Both the position numbers and the translations under genes were made by a program. A DNA stretch of 64,000 nt from Sequoia sempervirens (taxonomy: Eukaryota > Streptophyta > Pinopsida > Cupressales > Cupressaceae). The number at the start of each line of letters is the position of its first letter. Within the stretch, counting starts at the first letter, position 1. Shown piece after piece: positions 10,895 through 22,910 of this stretch. Below the pieces are notes generated by a model, which was given only the letters and a program-made list of their open reading frames with translations, had not been told where the DNA came from and searched no databases. Location of the stretch: the NCBI GenBank assembly GCA_007258455.2, contig VDFB02373365.1, forward strand, positions 223,814,006 to 223,878,005. The letters are read 5' to 3'.

Positions 10895-11545
10895 TGGAGG
10901 TGTTGATCAAAATATTTGTACCCTTTAGCTAATCAAGAACCTGGGTTACTTTGAAGATTCCATTGAAAAGGAAAAAGGTGTTACTATAAGGGCATATGAT
11001 GATCAAGAACGGTTTTCTCAAGGTATGATCAAGCTCCCTATCCAAGTAGGACCTGCGATTGTTGAATATATATGCCAAGTGTTCAATCTTAATCTTCCAT
11101 ACAACATTCTTCTAGGTTATCAATGGATCCATGCCATGCAAGCCATAGCTTCCACATACCATCAATGTGTTAAAATTCCTTATGAAGATAAAGAAGTCAC
11201 AATCCATGGAAATCTCATACCATTTTATTACTGCAAGAACCTTGAAGAAAAATACTACAAGATCCTTCAAGTGCCTAAAAATGATGAAGGGCCAACATCC
11301 TCTCATTTGTTGGCCCATCTTCCCTAGCTTCCACCTTTGAATCCAAAACACCCATCATATAGAACATACTAGATATCAAAGCAATGATCAAAGATAATGG
11401 TTGTGGAGACTATAACTTGAAGAAGGATTCTTTTGTACTCAAAGAGTTGCCTCTTTCTCCTAAATCTCACGTGAAGCCTTAACCTATTAACAAGGTATCT
11501 GAGACACTCAAGGTAGCATCTACCACTTTCACCAAGTGGGGAGAT

Positions 11546-11790
11546 TTGAACAAAGAAGTCATTGATGAGGAGGGTATATCCAAATTGTTATATGAGGATA
11601 ATAGACCCATGCCTATTCTTCCAATGGAAGATGACAACAAAGGATTGCAGTTGATGATGGGTTGGGGATACAACAAGAATGAGAAGTTGGGGAAAAATGA
11701 TAATGGTTTGCTAGAACCCCTTGCTCCTAAGAAATGACCCAAGAATCTTGGTCTTGGATGTACCAAAATTAAAGTGACCATTCTTGGCAA
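11546..11790 (+). pseudogene. G-patch-like domain of the plus-strand Tat element
   Basis: The frame reads LMMGWGYNKNEKLGKN, then GLLEPLAPKK, then a stop, then PKNLGLG. This is the Gly-rich spacing of a G-patch (nucleic-acid-binding domain), found between protease and RT. The minus-strand element shows the same domain at the same place. TGA at 11735 replaces a codon inside it. G-patch domains downstream of protease are also known in some retroviruses. The function here is inferred from the family only. Confidence 0.65.
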
Positions 11791-12418
11791 GGGTGCTTCT
11801 GTTAAGGCTAGTGTTGAATCTTCCTCCTAGTTACCTACACCACAAAATGATACCATTGATGACTTCCCCCTTGATATAACTAACCTATTTGAGGATACCT
11901 ATATATTCATGATAACCACAATATCATTTTCCCCAAACAGCCAAATCACTAAACTAAAGCTAGTCTACCCTCAACTCATAAACTAGGACCAACGAGGACC
12001 TATTCTGGATTCATTTGAAAATGATGAAGCTATCTTTGAGTTCATTGGACTTTGTGACAACATGCCATATGGGGATCACAAAGAAAGATTTGAAATTGAA
12101 CTAGATACGCAAGATTACTATGAGGAAATGATTGAATCCCTCAGTCACAAAATAAATGATATGATAATCACGTGTCGATCCTTAAGTGAAAACCATACTA
12201 TGGCACTTTCCAATCATAAAATAGTAAAAACAAAGGATGCATCCAATGGTGAAAACCTATGTAAGGCATCAAAGGATGAGGGATGAAATCTTCCTCTTAG
12301 TGCAATACATCAAGAGAATTTAGTAGTGCTTGCAGAGAAAGCTAATCCAATAAATGTGGGGATAGATGAGGCACCTTAGATCACTTTCTACGTAGAATCA
12401 CTATTAGATGAAGAGAAA

Positions 12419-13735
12419 ATGAACTTGGCAGCTTTCTTAAAAGAGCGAAAGGAAAAATTTGCATGGTATTATAGAGATATTCCTGGCCTTGATCCTGAAG
12501 TGGTTGTCCACCATCTAGCAGTATACCCTGATGCTAAACCAGCAAAGCAAAAGATGAGAAAGATGCTTTCACAAATAGCGTTGTTGATTAAACTAGAAAT
12601 GCAAAAACTCCTTGATGTGGGATTTATCTGACCAAAATATTATCCTGAGTGGGTTTCTAACCTAGTGCTAGTTTAAAAACCCACTAGGGGCATCAGAAAA
12701 TGTATTGACTTAAAGGATTAAAAACAAAGCATGTCCCAAAGACAAATTTCCTCTTCCAAACATTGATATCATTGTAGATTTGACTACTAGACATAAGATG
12801 TTATCACTTATGGGAGGATTCTCAGGATACAACAAGATAATGATTTCCAAGGAAGACCAACACAAAACAATGTTTACATGTCTGTGGGGAACCTATTGCT
12901 AGAATATGATGTCATTTGGGTTAAAGAATGTTGGAGCTACTTATCAGAGAGCCATGCCACTGATCTTTCATGACATGATCCACAAAACTGTAGAAAATTA
13001 TGTGGATGGAATTTTAGCCAAGTCAAGAATGAGGAAGGATCATATAGAAGTATTGGGACCAATCTTTGACATACTCGAAGAGTACAAGGTGTGGTTGAAT
13101 CCAAAACAGTGTGTATTTGGCATAACATCAGGCAAACTCCTAGGGTACATTGTGTCACAAAGAGGAATTGAGATAGATCCAGTGAAGGTCAAAGAAATTC
13201 TGGATATGGAGCCACCATAAACACTAAATCAAATGCAAGGTTTACAAGGGAGGTTACAGTCTATCAGGAGATTTATAGTACAACTGGTAGATAATATCCA
13301 CCCCTTTTCTCATCTTCTCCACAAGGGGATAACATATAAATGGGATGAGAAATGTGACAAGGCATTCCAACAAATCAAATATTATCTACTAACACCTCCT
13401 TTCCTTATGCCACCAATACCAAATAAACCTTTGATTTTGTATATCTTGGTATATCAGTAGCTTTGGGTGCTCTTCTTTCTCAGCATGACGAAATAGGGAA
13501 GGAGAGAGCAATTTACTATATCAGTGGGAAGTTGATGGGATACAAGATGAATCACTCACCCATTGAAAAGGCTTGCCTAGCAATGGTCTTTGCTTCATAT
13601 AAATTTAGACACTACATGCTTTTGCACCAAATAAAGCTCATTGCTAAGATTCATCCATTGAAATATTTTTTATCCAAGGAAACTCTCACTAGACGAATGG
13701 CTAAGTCTAGGTGATGATCCTAACTGAGTTTGATA
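12419..13735 (+). pseudogene. Tat-type reverse transcriptase and first RNase H, broken
   Basis: The RT start is clear (FAWYYRDIPGLDPEVV, KLLDVGFI, then PEWVSNLV in frame after a stop). The palm is at 12906-13210 (MSFGLKNVGATYQRA, LNPKQCVFGITSGKLLGYIVS). The catalytic box reads YVDG instead of YVDD, so the second metal-binding Asp is lost. The connection and RNase H run 13233-13714 (QGRLQSIRRFI, YKWDEKCDKAF, GALLSQHD, RAIYYIS, FRHYMLLHQIKLIAK). Frame changes lie between 12660 and 12906 and at about 13455. The order matches the minus-strand element at 20230-21480. The enzyme cannot have been active in this form. Confidence 0.9.
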
Positions 13736-13859
13736 TAGAGTACATGGAGCGAAAGGCTATCAAGGGGCAGGTCATCATAGATTAACTGGTAGAGGCACCT
13801 ATCTATGCAGAAAATCCATTAGTGTATGAATTTCTTGATGAGTCAGTATTTTTCCTCAA

Positions 13860-14389
13860 TGTGGTAGATCAGTGGAAGATGTACTTTGATGGTTCACATA
13901 CGCAACACAGATCTATAGCATGTATTCTCTTCATCACCCCATAAGGTGATTGTATTCCTAAGTCATATCGGCTATCTTTCCCATGCACCAACAACATCGT
14001 CGAGTATGAAGCTCTTATAACAGGATTGAGAATTGCAATACAGTGGAAAAGCCAAGAATTGAAGGTCTACGGAGATTCACAACTAATTGTAAATCAAGTC
14101 AATGATGATTATCAGACCAAGGATGATAAGCTCACACCTTACAGAAATATGGTGGAGTCTTAAGGATTTCTTCATCGACATCACATTTAAGAAAATACCT
14201 CATGTCAACAACCAAGTAGTTGATGCCATGGGAACCATTGGGTCCTTGTTAGAGATGTCTCATAACATTCTTAAATGTGAATTCCTTTTCGACCAACTTC
14301 TTATACCAACATTCAAGGTACCAGAATCTGAATTTGTATGTGAAATCATTGGTCTCAGTTCCCCTTGGTATCATGACAACCTCGGTTGA
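13860..14389 (+). pseudogene. Second (archaeal-type) RNase H of the Tat element
   Basis: The frame reads WKMYFDGSHTQH (first Asp), NNIVEYEALITGL (Glu), VYGDSQLIVNQV (Asp), then VNNQVVDAM and the tail LIPTFKVPESEFVCEI. An additional RNase H after the first one marks the Tat lineage of Ty3/gypsy. A TAA at about 13942 and a frame change near 14100-14160 break it. Integrase should follow, but the homology stops at about 14389 and the next sequence is a PMD gene. Confidence 0.85.
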
Positions 14390-14392
14390 TGG

Positions 14393-16096
14393 ACAAGTTC
14401 ACTTCCTTTCAAGAGTTGGAGAGGGACTTTCTCGATGTTGTTGGATTGTGATACATCACCTACATGCTAGATATTCAAGCTCATTGGGCGATGATGACTG
14501 CTTTGGTGGAGAGATGGCATTCAGATACCTCTTCATTTCATTTGTCGATTGGAGAGTGTATTGTGACCCTCGAGGATATATGGAGGATCACCATTCATGG
14601 AGAGTTGATTGATTACGATGTCAGGAGGGGTACAATAGCTATGCATAGGTTACTCAATGTGGAGCAGTTGCAGGTCATTAACTCTAAGATTGATTTAGCT
14701 TCCTTTACTAATTGTGCAGACCCTATGGTTATCGTCCTAGCAGGATTGATTGCTAGACAGGAGGGCTAAGAGGTTTCCCGTTGGATGGGGGATAGTGATT
14801 GAGAAAATGATGGAGTAGGCGACAGTGTATGCTTGGGGTCAGTGTGTGGTGGCCCACCTTTACAAATATATGCATGAGGTGGTATACAGAGGTGGTAGCA
14901 ACATTTTAGTCGGTGCTAGCTTGCTCCATTTTTGGGCCTGGGAGAGGATAGTTATTACTCGTCTGAAGGGTATGCGAGATAGAGATGCCCATGATCCTTA
15001 TGGCTATCAGTATTATGATTACCTTCACTACACTCAACCAGGTAGACTATCCCATAGGAGGGTAGTGTTTGATGATATGATAGACTTTACATGGCACTCG
15101 TACTTAGATTGTGAGGCCTGGTCAAATGACTAGGAGCAGTTAGTATATTAAAAGCAGACTTGTTTTTTATTGGTTGGGTTGACATCATTTTGGAGAGATA
15201 TTTACTAGATAGGGTTCTTAGATAGTTCAGTGAGCGCCAGACTCATCTGAAAGATGATTATATGGCTATATTTGGATGTACTACATGGGAGGAGATTCCA
15301 TGGTGGGATCATGCCAATTCACAGGAAGCAATGGCAGCTTTCATAGCCTTGAGACCATTTGGATGGGGTTAGGCAGTGGGTGGAGCTAATCCCGAGACTA
15401 CGACGGAGTATGATGGATGGTGGGCCTGCCATAGGCCATTGAGATTGACTATGCCCCCCACAGGAGTAGTTGGAGGTCCAGTCCTAGGATCAGGAGAGGA
15501 GGTGTGGTTGGGCACCGACAAGATCAACAACAACTGAGGATTTCCCATGAGTGATTTTTGCATGTGCAGGATGTGTAGGATGGGCAGGGTGACATCCATC
15601 AACAACATGATAGTCAGGGTCCTCAAGATCAACATCAGCAGCAACAGTATTAGGGAGTACAGGGACCTCCCCCATAGGGAGACATGGCTACCAGGATTGA
15701 TCAACTTACAACTAATAAGGAATAGGCCATCTAAGATCGTGATGCCAAGGTCGGGGAGAGAGATGCAGAGGCAGTGAGATGACAGGTTCTCAAGGTGCAG
15801 TTGGCCACAGTTACCGTAGAGAGAGATCATCTCTGGGCTGAGTGGGATTCTCTCTTATAGGAGAGAGATACAAAGAGGCAACAACACCTGAGTGAGCGAG
15901 ATTGACTCATTATTCAAAGGACTTATTATCAGGCCCTATATGAGGCATTTGTACCGAGAGTGCAGAGGCATCCTCACTTTGGTGAGCCCAGCAATGCCAT
16001 AGGGGAAAAGTCAGGAGGACAGTCAGTCAGGAAGCCACAACCATCTCTTGTTCATAGCTAGCAACAACATAGATCCCCACCTCGGGATGGCTAGCA
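14393..16096 (+). pseudogene. Plant mobile domain (PMD, MAIN/MAIL-like) gene, broken
   Basis: The protein shows PMD hallmarks. MTALVERWHSDTSSFHL and ECIVTLEDIW (about 14490-14580) correspond to the conserved LVERWRPET..TFHL and TLEDV blocks. VYAWGQCVVAHLY and LLHFWAWERI (14825-14950) correspond to the conserved W/Y-rich core. The C-terminal part is Gln-rich and then coiled coil (QLATVTVERDHLWAEWDS, about 15790-15850), as in long PMD proteins. A frame change lies between 14769 and 14815, and TAG at 14817, TAG at about 15130 and more stops follow. PMD proteins occur both as host genes and inside transposons (PF10536). It sits directly after a Tat second RNase H on the same strand, so it may be an extra ORF of that element or a deletion join between two elements. 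Confidence 0.8.
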
Positions 16097-18389
16097 GAGT
16101 TGATGTTTTGATTATTTCATGATCTTTATATTTGTATCAGAGACATATGTAGACATATATTTTTGTATATACATTCATCGGCCTATTTGAGGCCTCGTAT
16201 ATATATTTTGTATATTTTGATATCACACTTGATGTTCGATGATGTACATGACATTCCCATTTTTTATGATATACGATATATACCATTTTTTGTTGTGGCA
16301 AATGTGTTATGAGATGTGTATGGATGACTATGGATGTTTATATGTTTATGGATGATTTTTGATTATATGCTCATGTTTTTTATACTTTTTCGATTCATTT
16401 ATATGATATGGATGATGATGTATGCAAATGTATGATGTTATACGATGTACAGTGTTTTATTATATGATGGACATGATATGAATTGATAAAATTGTGGATG
16501 AAGGATGCATGTGGTATTAATGACTTTGTGATGTAGGATGTGGATGTTAGTTATAAGATATGTTAGTATGATTAGAGATTGGATAGAAGTTTTTTAGATT
16601 ATTATGATGATATGATCGATGTTTTTCGTTGATGATTTTGATTATAAGCATTCTAGATCATCGTTACTACTATTATTTTGCTTTCATGAAGGACTACGCA
16701 ATTTTTTAGCAATCCTTATTGATATAGCAGATAGACATGATGCACCTAGGTATTAATGACCAAGGTGGATTTATATCTATTGCATGGATTTTGACTCTAC
16801 AAACAAGGAGTATTCTTGCTCATACCAGACATACGAAAACCATGTTAGAGTGTATGGGTGAGAAGTTTTGAAACATTTCAAAGTAGTTACACAGAAAGGT
16901 ATGGAATACCTAATATGTAACCACTTACACAAATCATCTCAAAACAACTTTCATACATAAAAGAAAGAAATTATTCACCATGGTAGTATTTCAAAAATAT
17001 CCAACAAATAGAGTAGACAAAAAATCAATGATAAAATGCCCCTTTCCTTCCTCTCTAAATCCTTATGGACAACCTCGAGAGATCCTAGGAATATGACAAT
17101 AAGATAAATAAAAAAGATGATATCATAAAAAGATAAACAATGTTGTTGTATCACTTGCCATAGTTGTTTTATGTTTCAGGATGTTATCCATTGGTGATGT
17201 CTATTGTAGGAATTTTTTATCTGTTAAGACATATGTTAGGATGTTGATGATGAATTACCGATGGGTAGGTAGTTTAACACTTTGGGAATTGTTTTAGTCT
17301 AATGATGATCAAGTCTTCACAATATTTTGCTTGGAAGTTTTAGATTCTGATGTTTTCTTTTCCTGTTGATTGCTTTGTCAAAGGTTGAAGGCGATGATTG
17401 TTTATTATGAATGGAAAGTTTATTACAGATAGGTGACAATGGAGATAGGACTTTTGAGATTTCTAAATTATTTGATGATGTTTTTGTTGTTTTTTGAGAG
17501 ATTTAGATACAATTAGGGGGACCTAAAGGGACTGACCTAGTGCCTCGGGGGCTCATCAATGATGGCCTTGCCTATGTGCAAGCTCATAGACAATGTAGTT
17601 TGACTGTATTGAGTGACATTGTTTTTGGAGTTTTTTGAATCTTTATGAATGTTTTTGGATTTTGATAAGTTATTTTCCTATTTTTGGATTTTGATCAGAT
17701 ATTTGAATGTTTTTGGATTTTTGACCAAGTTTAAAGACCAAAAGGGACACCTAAGGGGGACTAACCTAGGGCCTCGAGGGCTCATAAATGATGGCCTTGC
17801 CTACGTTATACACACAAAGGCTCGTAGTTCACTTATTTTGACTTAATTGTGGCTCATCCAAAGATGACCTACAATGTTTTTGGGATTTTGCATTTTTTTA
17901 CTTTGTTTTAGATTTTGATGGTTTTCTAGATGTTTTTGATTTTGATAATTTTCTAGATTTTTTTTATTTTTTTTAATAGTTTTTCCATAAGTTGTAGGAT
18001 TAACAAGGATCCACTCTATTGCCAGGTTCAGGAGATTGCCCCCAGTTTAGAATAGGATTACGTTTTATTAGGGATAGATGGATAAAATGGATGGTGGATA
18101 AAGATGGTGTAGCAAGGTTCAACACTGGATCGATTATTGAGCCATGGTTGGGTGCACGTTTTATTATGGCGATGGTGGATTGAATGTGATAGTAGATAGA
18201 TAATGCTAATAGATGAGGATCTGCGTCTTATTCAAATGTAGCATTTTTTTATCAACTTTTCACTACGGTACCTATCCTAGAAGCGTCACAAAGTGGTTTT
18301 CACTTAAAGGATGTTTTATTTCTCTTTATCATTTTCTTGATTTTTTTCCTTTTTTTTTTTTTTTTGCTTGGGATATTCTAATGCGCTTA
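16097..18389. other. Non-coding spacer, possible LTR remains
   Basis: There is no coding sequence here. TGTAGACATATA at 16148-16159 repeats the first 12 bases of the minus-strand element's LTR (30182 downwards), so a plus-oriented LTR could start here; this is weak. The interval 16097-16640 is rich in ATG/GATG words. A pyrimidine run at about 18341-18366 would be a purine tract on the minus strand, just after the integrase end of the minus-strand element. No LTR matching 28604-30182 was seen beyond it, so that element seems to lack its 3' LTR. Confidence 0.4.
17516..17847. repeat. Two diverged copies of a roughly 100-bp unit
   Basis: Copies at about 17516-17611 and 17743-17847 share ACCTA..GGGACT..CCTAG, then GGCTCAT.AATGATGGCC and TTGCCTA. 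They are separated by short TTTTTGGATTTTGA repeats. They probably belong to a non-coding part of a retrotransposon. Confidence 0.6.
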
Positions 18390-19500
18390 AGTATAGAAAT
18401 TCTTAAGATGACTATTGTTAAGAGGTTCAGGTAGAGGTTCTCCTTCTGATGTAGCCAACTGATATGGTCCAGAACCATAGCTTGTTGTAATGATGTAGGG
18501 ACCTAACCAGTTTGGTTCAAACTTACTTTTCCCATCTTGATTTAACTAGACCTTTTGATTTTCCCTTAGGACTAAGTCACCAAATTGAAAGTTCTTATTC
18601 TTTATTTTCTTATTGTAGCTTCGCTTGAGCCAATTTTGATAGGCTTGTAGATGGTTCAATGTACTCAAGCATCTTTCATCGAGGATTTCAAGCTCATTGA
18701 GTTTGGACACGCGATACTCTTTGTTGCTCACAAGATCCTTCAATGGCACTCTTAGAGATGGGATTTCAACCTCTATAAGCAATATCACTTCGGATCCGTA
18801 GACCAAGGAAAAGGGAGTTGCACCTATAGGTGTGCAGATGTCGGTTCTATAAGCCCATAAGGTTGGGTTTAGCTACAAGTTCCAATCACAGCCGGCGTCA
18901 TTAACAGTTTTCTATAGGATTTTCAAGATGATCTTATTGGATGCTTCGGCTCGACCATTTCCTTGGAGATAATAGGCGGTTGAAAAGTGGTGTTGGATAA
19001 AGAATTTTGAATAGAGCTCACAAACATCTTGGTTCTTAAATGGAGTTCCATTATTTGTTATGATAGTTTGTGGGATGCCATATCGACATATCAAATAGTT
19101 AAGAATGAACTTAGATATTTGTTTTCCTGTGATATATGTTAGAGGAATAGCCTTTATCCACTTTATAAAGTACTTCGTAGCAATGATGTTGAATTTGTGT
19201 TCGTTGGAAGAGTTTGGTGATATATTTCCTATAAGGTCTAGTCCCCACTGAGAGAAAGGCCATGGAGTAGTGATAGGATGCAACTCTTGTGCAGGTGCGT
19301 GCACAAGATCTCCATGCTATTGGCATTGACAACACCTCTTGAAAAAATGAATCACTTCTTGCTCCATTTATGGCCAATAGTACCCCATTTGAAGTAACTT
19401 CTGGACTAGGTTAGGTCAACTAAAGTGAGACCCACAAACACCTTCATGTACTTCTTGTAAGGTGGTTTATGCTTCTTCTATGTTAAGACATCAAAGTAAC
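18390..19500 (-). pseudogene. Integrase of the minus-strand Tat element
   Basis: Read on the minus strand from about 19500 down. The zinc-binding region and linker include HAPAQELHPI. The core follows with D in WGLDLIG, then TNNGTPF where the family has TDNG, so the second catalytic Asp has become Asn, and E in GNGRAEASNK. The C-terminal domain continues through YGSEVILLIEVEIPSLRV and FGDLVLRENQKV, and ends in WLGPYIITTSYGSGPYQL at about 18430. Several stops interrupt it, for example TAG in the LKIL region near 18910. The order relative to RT and RNase H is that of Ty3/gypsy. The enzyme would be inactive. Confidence 0.88.
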
Positions 19501-19679
19501 ATATAATCGAGACTTCAGAGGTATAAGGTATCTCTTAGGATAGTAAATCAGGAAGTTTGGCAAATGAAGGCTTTCTTTTGATTAGATTTCAGGTGGAGTA
19601 GTATGATTTCATGTTGGATATAGGAAAATGTGTCCTCATACCAAGGCAAGTCATGACCAACAACATCACACACTGGTTT

Positions 19680-20200
19680 GAATTATGAGATGTTGAATGC
19701 TAGTATAAGCAATTATTCTACCATGAATTTGTATCTAGGAATGTTCTCAAGTATGTCTAGGAGTGAACTGATAGTAGCCATAGCATCAGCCGCTTTATTA
19801 TTAACCCTTGAGATTTGTTCAAAGATGACCAAAAATTACTGCTTGAAACTATCCACCATTCTCTTGTATGGCATGAGCTTGTCATCTTTAGTCTGGTACT
19901 CATTGTTGACCTACCTTATGAGCAACTGGGAGTCACCATAAACATGTAGTTCCTTAATTTTTCATTCCACGACCATTTTCAGCCTAGTGATCATTGCTTC
20001 ATACTCGGCTATATTGTTTGTACAAGGGAAGGAAATCCTGTATGCTTTTGGTATACTATCTCCTTATGGTGTGAGAAATAAGATATCGACCCTTGAGCCA
20101 TGCTGAGTGTGGGATCCATCAAAGTGCATGGTCCAACAAGTTGAATGAGTTGTCATTAGGATGCTTTCCTTTGGAAACTCTACTACAAGTGGTTGATGGT
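19680..20200 (-). pseudogene. Second RNase H of the minus-strand Tat element
   Basis: On the minus strand the frame shows DGSHTQHGSRVDILF, SFPCTNNIAEYEAMIT, VYGDSQLLI and VNNKAADAMATISSLL, the same block order as at 13860-14389 on the plus strand. Catalytic Asp and Glu positions are present, but several stops and at least one frame change break the frame. It lies between the first RNase H and integrase, as expected for the Tat lineage. Confidence 0.8.
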
Positions 20201-20229
20201 CTTCCTTTGGTGCTTTAGCTAAATGATCT

Positions 20230-21480
20230 ACTATCACCTATCCTTTGATGGGTTTTTTGTCGACATATTTTATGTTGAATTGACTAAGTATCATGACCCA
20301 CTTAGTGATTCTTCCTATTAGAGTTGTCTTTTCCAAGAGATATTTTGAGGAGTCTATCTTAGATATCAACTTGATTTGTCTATTTAACATGTAATGCCTA
20401 AGATTTTGTGCTATGAAGACAACTGATAGACATGCTCATTCAATGGGTGTGTAATTCAATTCATAGCCAACCAAGGTATGACTAATGTAATAAATCACTT
20501 GTTCTTTATTCTAGTCATCAAGTTGTGGTAGCAGAGCTCCCAAAGATGTTGTTGTGGACACATATAAAATCATTGCTTTATCCTGAATTGGAAGCATCAA
20601 CACGGGGGGAGTGAACAAATAGTCCTTTACCTATTGAAAATATTGGTCACACATATAGTCCCATTTGATTCTACATCTTTGTGGAGGAGGTGTGTGAACA
20701 AATAACACTTATTTTCTAGTTGTGCAATGAACCTCCTGACATACTGGAGCTTACCTTGTAGAATGTGTAGTTATTTCAATATTTTTGGGGGAGGCATTTC
20801 CAAGATAGCCTTGACTTTAGTAGGATCCACCTCGATACCTCTTATGGATACAATGTAGCCTAACAGTTTCCTAGATGTTACATTGAACACACATTTCTTC
20901 AGATTGGGACACAAGTTATATTCCTCTAGTCTATCAAATATCCTAGCTAAGTTAGCTAGGTGTTCATGTCTTGTGACTGATTTAGCCAATAAAGCATCTA
21001 CGTAATCCTCCATGGTGATGTGCAACATGTCATGGAAAATGGTAGTCATCACTCTTTGATATGTGGCTCCTATGTTCTTCAAGTTTAATGGCATGATGTT
21101 CTAGCAAAAATTTCCCCAAGCACAAGTAAAGGTTGTTTTGTGTTGATCTTCAAGGGTTATCTTTATGTGATTGTATCCGAAAAATCCATCCATTAATGAA
21201 AAAATTTTGTGACCAGTAGTTAGATCGACTATGATGTCAATATTGGGAAGGGGAAAGTCATCTTTAGGACATGCTTTGTTAATATCCCTAAAGTCTGTAT
21301 AGATCTGTATGCACCCAATGGGTTTCAATACCGGTACAAGGTTGGATACCCACTCAGGATATTCTATGGGTTTGATGAATCCTACATCTAGCAGTTTCTG
21401 AAGCTCCACCTTCACTAATAGTACTATTTGTGGGTGCATTTTTTTTGAGCTTTTGCTTAACTAGTTTTGATGCAAGGAAC
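20230..21480 (-). pseudogene. Reverse transcriptase and first RNase H of the minus-strand Tat element
   Basis: RT runs from about 21480 to 20771 on the minus strand. It has LLVKVELQKLLDVGFIKP, then INKACPKDDFPLPNIDIIV, FSLMDGFFGYNHIKI and, after one stop, MPLNLKNIGATYQRV. The catalytic box reads YVDA instead of YVDD, so the second Asp is lost, as in the plus-strand copy, which has a different residue there. LLGYIVSIRGIEVDPTKV closes the palm. The RNase H (20230-20770) is more decayed. Of all the RT copies here this one has the longest open segments. Confidence 0.9.
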
Positions 21481-22399
21481 ACCATTAGATGGTGTAGGTA
21501 CTAAAGCTAGATCTAGCCCAGGTATATCTGAATATGTCCAGGAAAATTTGATCCTACGTTCCTTGATGAATGTTGTGAAGTTGACTTTTTTCCTTAGGGT
21601 CTAAGGAAGTTGCATGATATGTTACTTTGGGTTCCTCTGTTGTTCGAACATTGATGGGTTATGAACCTTCAACCAAGGTTGCTAAGTGTTCTTGATACTC
21701 TGTAATGGGGAGATTGAATCCTCCATCTTCAAGCGCCTTAGTGAGGTTTTCACCCTTAAATACATCCTTTGTTTTTCCTTTTTCAGGATCTAATAGAGCC
21801 ACATTGTGGTTTTCCCTAGGGGATCTCATATTGCTTTTATATTGTTCATTTCAATTTTGTGACTAGAGGATGCAATCTCCCCTCCAAAGTATGCTCCTTG
21901 TTCTAGTTTTATGGCAAAGCCAGCCTCGTGATCTCCTTGATGGACACCCTATTGAATTCCCATGAACTATACAATAGCTTCGTTATTCTGGAATAGGTCC
22001 ACAATAGGTGTGTGATGTTGTTGATCCCAATCGATCAACTGTGGGTAACATAAGGGTAAGTTATCATTGTTATTAGAAAATCTTATGGTGGATGTGGATG
22101 GGGAAAAGGTAACGATAGTAGAGTTATCAATGTCCTAGAGGGTATCTAGGTCATATTCACTAGAGGTGCAAGACTTCCATTCCCATTTGTTGGAGTCTAT
22201 TTCAGTATGGTAGTCATCAGTTGTAGTTCTGAAGGTGATGGTATTTATGCCAAAGTTTTCAACTAGGTCTACGATTGTTAGGTCATTGTCCATAAGATGG
22301 TAGTTATCCGATGTCTCTTCGATAGTAGAAGTTACTTCCTAATAAGCGGTAATTTCAGAGTTTGGAGTAACCATGTCTATCGAACCATAACCTAGTCCC

Positions 22400-22540
22400 A
22401 TGTTCTTCTTGTGTTGTTCTATTATGATGGATTCTCTTATGCCTTGTTCATGTAGACCAAGGCCACCTTTCCAGTGTATCCCATATTTTTTACTATCTGA
22501 TAACCTTTATTGCTAAGCTCCATAGGAAGGGGATGTAGTT
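22400..22540 (-). pseudogene. G-patch-like domain of the minus-strand Tat element
   Basis: Minus-strand frames contain MGYTG, then GGLGLHEQGI, then KKNMGLGYG, the Gly spacing of a G-patch, with one frame change. The position between protease and RT matches the plus-strand element at 11546-11790. Confidence 0.55.
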
Positions 22541-22910
22541 GTTTTTTTCTTCTTCTTGTTCTTCTTTATAGAGCCATGATGAGAGATCCTCTCCAAATAC
22601 CATTTCATCATTCATGTCTCCCCATTTTTTGAAGATAGTGGGTTTTACTTCATATGTGACAGCTTGAACATGCTTTATTTCCTTTGGTCACTGGTAGGAT
22701 TTTGGTGATGGGCGAAGCTCCCCGATGTAGAAGGATTGTTTGAAATGGTACTCTCCACAACCCTTGTCAAGCACATGAGGTAGATGGAGTTGCTGTTGAA
22801 GCAAGTGATGTTGGGTCGACATAGGAAAATGAGTGAAATGATATGTCATTACTGGGTATTTGAAGGAGCTTTTTGTACTTCTCCTCCAAGTTTGAGTAGT
22901 AATGAAAGGG

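Larger units (their letters stand above)
9838..11327 (+). pseudogene. Tat-type Ty3/gypsy gag end and protease, interrupted by a TRIM
   Basis: The gag end carries a zinc-knuckle-like block, CDFDKIKGHKPTSC, followed by MKLKNIIQDLI. The minus-strand element has a close match at about 23800-23880. The protease follows: VLVDGG ends at 10561, and GVDQNICTL resumes after the inserted TRIM at 10895. The flap and C-terminal part are seen at about 11025-11180 (IKLPIQVGPAIVEY, LPYNILLGYQWIHAM). Stops and frame changes occur throughout, for example TGA just after VVTPR at 10195. Most of gag upstream is missing. Only the interruption by the TRIM is a discrete insertion; the rest is point decay. Confidence 0.85.

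Noticed and set aside
18213..18434. Plus-strand frame of 73 codons
   Set aside because: It overlaps the pyrimidine run and the antisense of the integrase C-terminus and has no motif.
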